Positions 4,277 to 6,118 of a DNA stretch of 6,118 nt are shown here, piece after piece. Every line of letters starts with the position of its first letter. The first letter of the stretch is position 1. Both the position numbers and the translations under genes were made by a program. Under the pieces are notes generated by a model. The model was not told where the DNA came from. It searched no databases and saw only the letters and a list, made by a program, of their open reading frames with translations. The DNA comes from Parachlamydiaceae bacterium (GTDB taxonomy: Bacteria > Chlamydiota > Chlamydiia > Chlamydiales > Parachlamydiaceae). The DNA lies in contig JAUXSJ010000016.1 in NCBI GenBank assembly GCA_030679615.1, positions 1-6,118 of the forward strand, read 5' to 3'.

Positions 4277-6118
4277 ATGTTAACTCAAAATATTCGTCGT
4301 CAATTTTTAAAATATTTTAAAGATCAAAAGCATTCCATCATTCCTTCTTCATCTGTTGTTCCTCACGATGACCCTTCTCTTTTATTTATTAATGCTGGGA
4401 TGAATCAATTTAAAGATGTTTTTTTAGGTCAATCTGTTAGAGATTATACACGTGCCACAACGAGTCAGAAATGCATACGTGTTGGAGGGAAACATAACGA
4501 TTTAGAAAATGTGGGGCATACAAGTCGACATTTAACTTTTTTTGAAATGTTAGGAAATTTTTCTTTTGGTGATTATTTTAAAGAACAAGCTATTCAATAT
4601 GCTTGGGAAGTCTCAACAAAGGTTTTTGGATTCGAGCCAGATCGTATTTGGCCAACAGTTTTTCGTGAAGATGACGAAGCTTTTGAAATGTGGACTCAAT
4701 ATGTACCTGCAGAACGCATTACTCGGTTTGATGAAAAAGATAATTTTTGGATGATGGGAGAAACCGGACCCTGCGGACCTTGTTCTGAATTGCTTTATGA
4801 TCGAGGTGATAACTTTGGTCAAGGTAAAAAACCTCTAGAAGATCCTTCTGGAGAAAGATTCATGGAGTTTTGGAATCTTGTTTTCATGCAAAGTAATCGA
4901 CTAACATCTGGTCGAATAGAGCCTTTACCGCATCCTTCTATTGATACAGGAGCAGGATTAGAACGGGTCATTAATTTAAAATTAGGTGTTAATAGTGTTT
5001 TTGAGACAGATGTATTGCGTAGTTTAATTGCACAAATCGAAGAAATTACAGGAATTCCTTATCACGCTAACGATCAATTTTCGCCAGCATTTCGCGTGAT
5101 TGCAGATCATATGCGCTGTTTAGCTTTTGCAATCGCAGATGGTGCTCAACCTGGAAATGTCGATCGAGGTTATGTTCTTAGAAAAGTACTAAGAAGAGCG
5201 ACTCGGTATGGACGTCTATTAGGCATGGATCGACCCTTTTTAGCAGAGGTGCTTCCTCAATTAGTGGCGACAATGGGCTCTGATTATCCAGAATTGACAA
5301 AGTCCCAAGGTCGCATTGCTGAAATTTTAACAAATGAAGAGGAATCATTTATTCGCACTCTTAAAAGAGGTGGGAATATTATGAATCAAGTCATTGAAAA
5401 AGCCCAAAAAAGCGCAGAACATCAAATAAGTGGAGACGAAGCTTTTAAATTAAAAGATACTTATGGACTACCCTTAGATGAGATTCTATTGATCGCTAAA
5501 GATTCGAATTTGCATGTAGATGAATCCAGATTTCAAATTTTAGAAAATGAGGCACGTCAACGTTCTCGTCAAGTACAAAAAAATGTTCACCAAATTGCTT
5601 CAGACAATGTTTTTGCTGATTTCGTTAAACAAAATGAATCTTCTGAATTTATTGGATATGGCATAGAAAAAACGGAAGCACGTATTTTAGGAATAATCGT
5701 CAACGGTGATTTCGTTGAACAAATTCAAGAAGGAGAAGAAGGCTTAGTCATATTAAATAAAACGCCTTTTTATCCTGAAATGGGCGGTCAAATGGGTGAC
5801 AAAGGTTCGTTTTTGAGTGGAAATCATTATTTTAATGTTGTTGATTGTCAATCTCCATATAAAGGGGTAATTGTTCATTTAGGAATAATGCAAAAGGGCA
5901 ATTTAAAATTAGGCGATTTAATCACAGCTGAAATCGATCATCAACGTCGACAACAAATTGAAAATAATCACACAGCGACACATCTTTTACATTGGGCTTT
6001 AGGAAATGTTTTAGGTGAGCACATTAAGCAAGCGGGGTCTGTAGTGGATTCTCATCGGCTTCGATTTGACTTTAATCATCATAAAGCCTTGTCTTTGGAA
6101 GAAGTTCATGAAATTGAA
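4277..6118 (+). CDS. alaS: Alanyl-tRNA synthetase, N-terminal 614 codons (3' end outside window)
   Basis: This class II aminoacyl-tRNA synthetase charges tRNA-Ala in the cytoplasm. The frame is open from ATG 4277 to the window edge with no frameshift. Visible landmarks are: motif 2 region RATTSQKCIRVGGKHNDLEN (59-78) followed by the FFEMLGNFSFGDYFK stretch (88-102); MGETGPCGPCSE (160-171); motif 3 DTGAGLERV (223-231); tRNA-recognition region RVIADHMRCLAFAIADG followed by DRGYVLRKVLRR (296-307); and the start of the editing domain with HTATH (565-569), the first half of the zinc-binding site that clears mischarged Ser/Gly-tRNA. The second half (CxxxH) and the C-terminal oligomerisation domain are beyond the edge; full length should be about 870-880 residues. 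The start is supported by a well-spaced AAAGGA and by the normal N-terminus MLTQNIRRQFLKYFKDQKH. The PGNVDRGYVLRKVLRRATRYG stretch around 292-312 looks chlamydia-like in wording, from memory only. Confidence 0.97.
   Translation, partial: MLTQNIRRQFLKYFKDQKHSIIPSSSVVPHDDPSLLFINAGMNQFKDVFLGQSVRDYTRATTSQKCIRVGGKHNDLENVGHTSRHLTFFEMLGNFSFGDYFKEQAIQYAWEVSTKVFGFEPDRIWPTVFREDDEAFEMWTQYVPAERITRFDEKDNFWMMGETGPCGPCSELLYDRGDNFGQGKKPLEDPSGERFMEFWNLVFMQSNRLTSGRIEPLPHPSIDTGAGLERVINLKLGVNSVFETDVLRSLIAQIEEITGIPYHANDQFSPAFRVIADHMRCLAFAIADGAQPGNVDRGYVLRKVLRRATRYGRLLGMDRPFLAEVLPQLVATMGSDYPELTKSQGRIAEILTNEEESFIRTLKRGGNIMNQVIEKAQKSAEHQISGDEAFKLKDTYGLPLDEILLIAKDSNLHVDESRFQILENEARQRSRQVQKNVHQIASDNVFADFVKQNESSEFIGYGIEKTEARILGIIVNGDFVEQIQEGEEGLVILNKTPFYPEMGGQMGDKGSFLSGNHYFNVVDCQSPYKGVIVHLGIMQKGNLKLGDLITAEIDHQRRQQIENNHTATHLLHWALGNVLGEHIKQAGSVVDSHRLRFDFNHHKALSLEEVHEIE

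Noticed and set aside
4566..4822. Short open frames on both strands
   Set aside because: They fall inside alaS, whose conserved motifs (such as GPCGPCSE) are encoded by the main frame there.
4277..6118. Frameshift or pseudogene in alaS
   Set aside because: The reading frame is continuous for 614 codons, with all expected catalytic and early editing motifs in order; the gene is incomplete only because the window ends.

Overview
The window is AT-rich bacterial DNA that most resembles an environmental chlamydia (Parachlamydiaceae-like, such as Protochlamydia, Parachlamydia or Neochlamydia). The main evidence is a minus-strand run of type III secretion (T3S) genes in the order sctJ, SctK-position gene, sctL, sctR. 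This is the chlamydial CT559-CT560-CT561-CT562 arrangement. The SctL and SctJ sequences read as chlamydial versions, and the alanyl-tRNA synthetase also has chlamydia-like signatures. The genus is inferred, not shown.

Layout. Positions 1-2703 (minus strand) are a tightly packed T3S operon read right to left. It starts with lipoprotein SctJ (inner-membrane ring). An adaptor-like protein in the SctK position follows, overlapping sctJ by 26 bp. Next is SctL (ATPase regulator/stator), which starts at GTG and overlaps its upstream neighbour by 8 bp. The last is the beginning of a probable sctR (export-gate protein), cut by the window edge. Together these encode part of the ring, the cytoplasmic sorting platform and the export apparatus of one injectisome.

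Positions 2704-2952 are a divergent control region. It holds a good sigma-70-type promoter facing right, a weaker candidate facing left that shares its -35 bases, and a perfect 13-bp inverted repeat at the predicted start of the rightward transcript. Positions 2953-3966 (plus strand) encode a 337-residue protein I do not recognise. It has an unusually strong in-frame internal ribosome binding site near its 3' end.

Positions 3967-4276 contain no gene. They hold a very long imperfect inverted repeat (two 63-nt arms, 23-nt spacer), probably a terminator and/or a dispersed repeat element, then the predicted alaS promoter and a duplicated Shine-Dalgarno segment. Positions 4277-6118 (plus strand) are the first 614 codons of alaS, which runs off the right edge.

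The T3S block and alaS are conventional. The parts most worth a second look are the 337-residue orphan with its internal start, the hairpin at its promoter, and the 149-nt inverted repeat.
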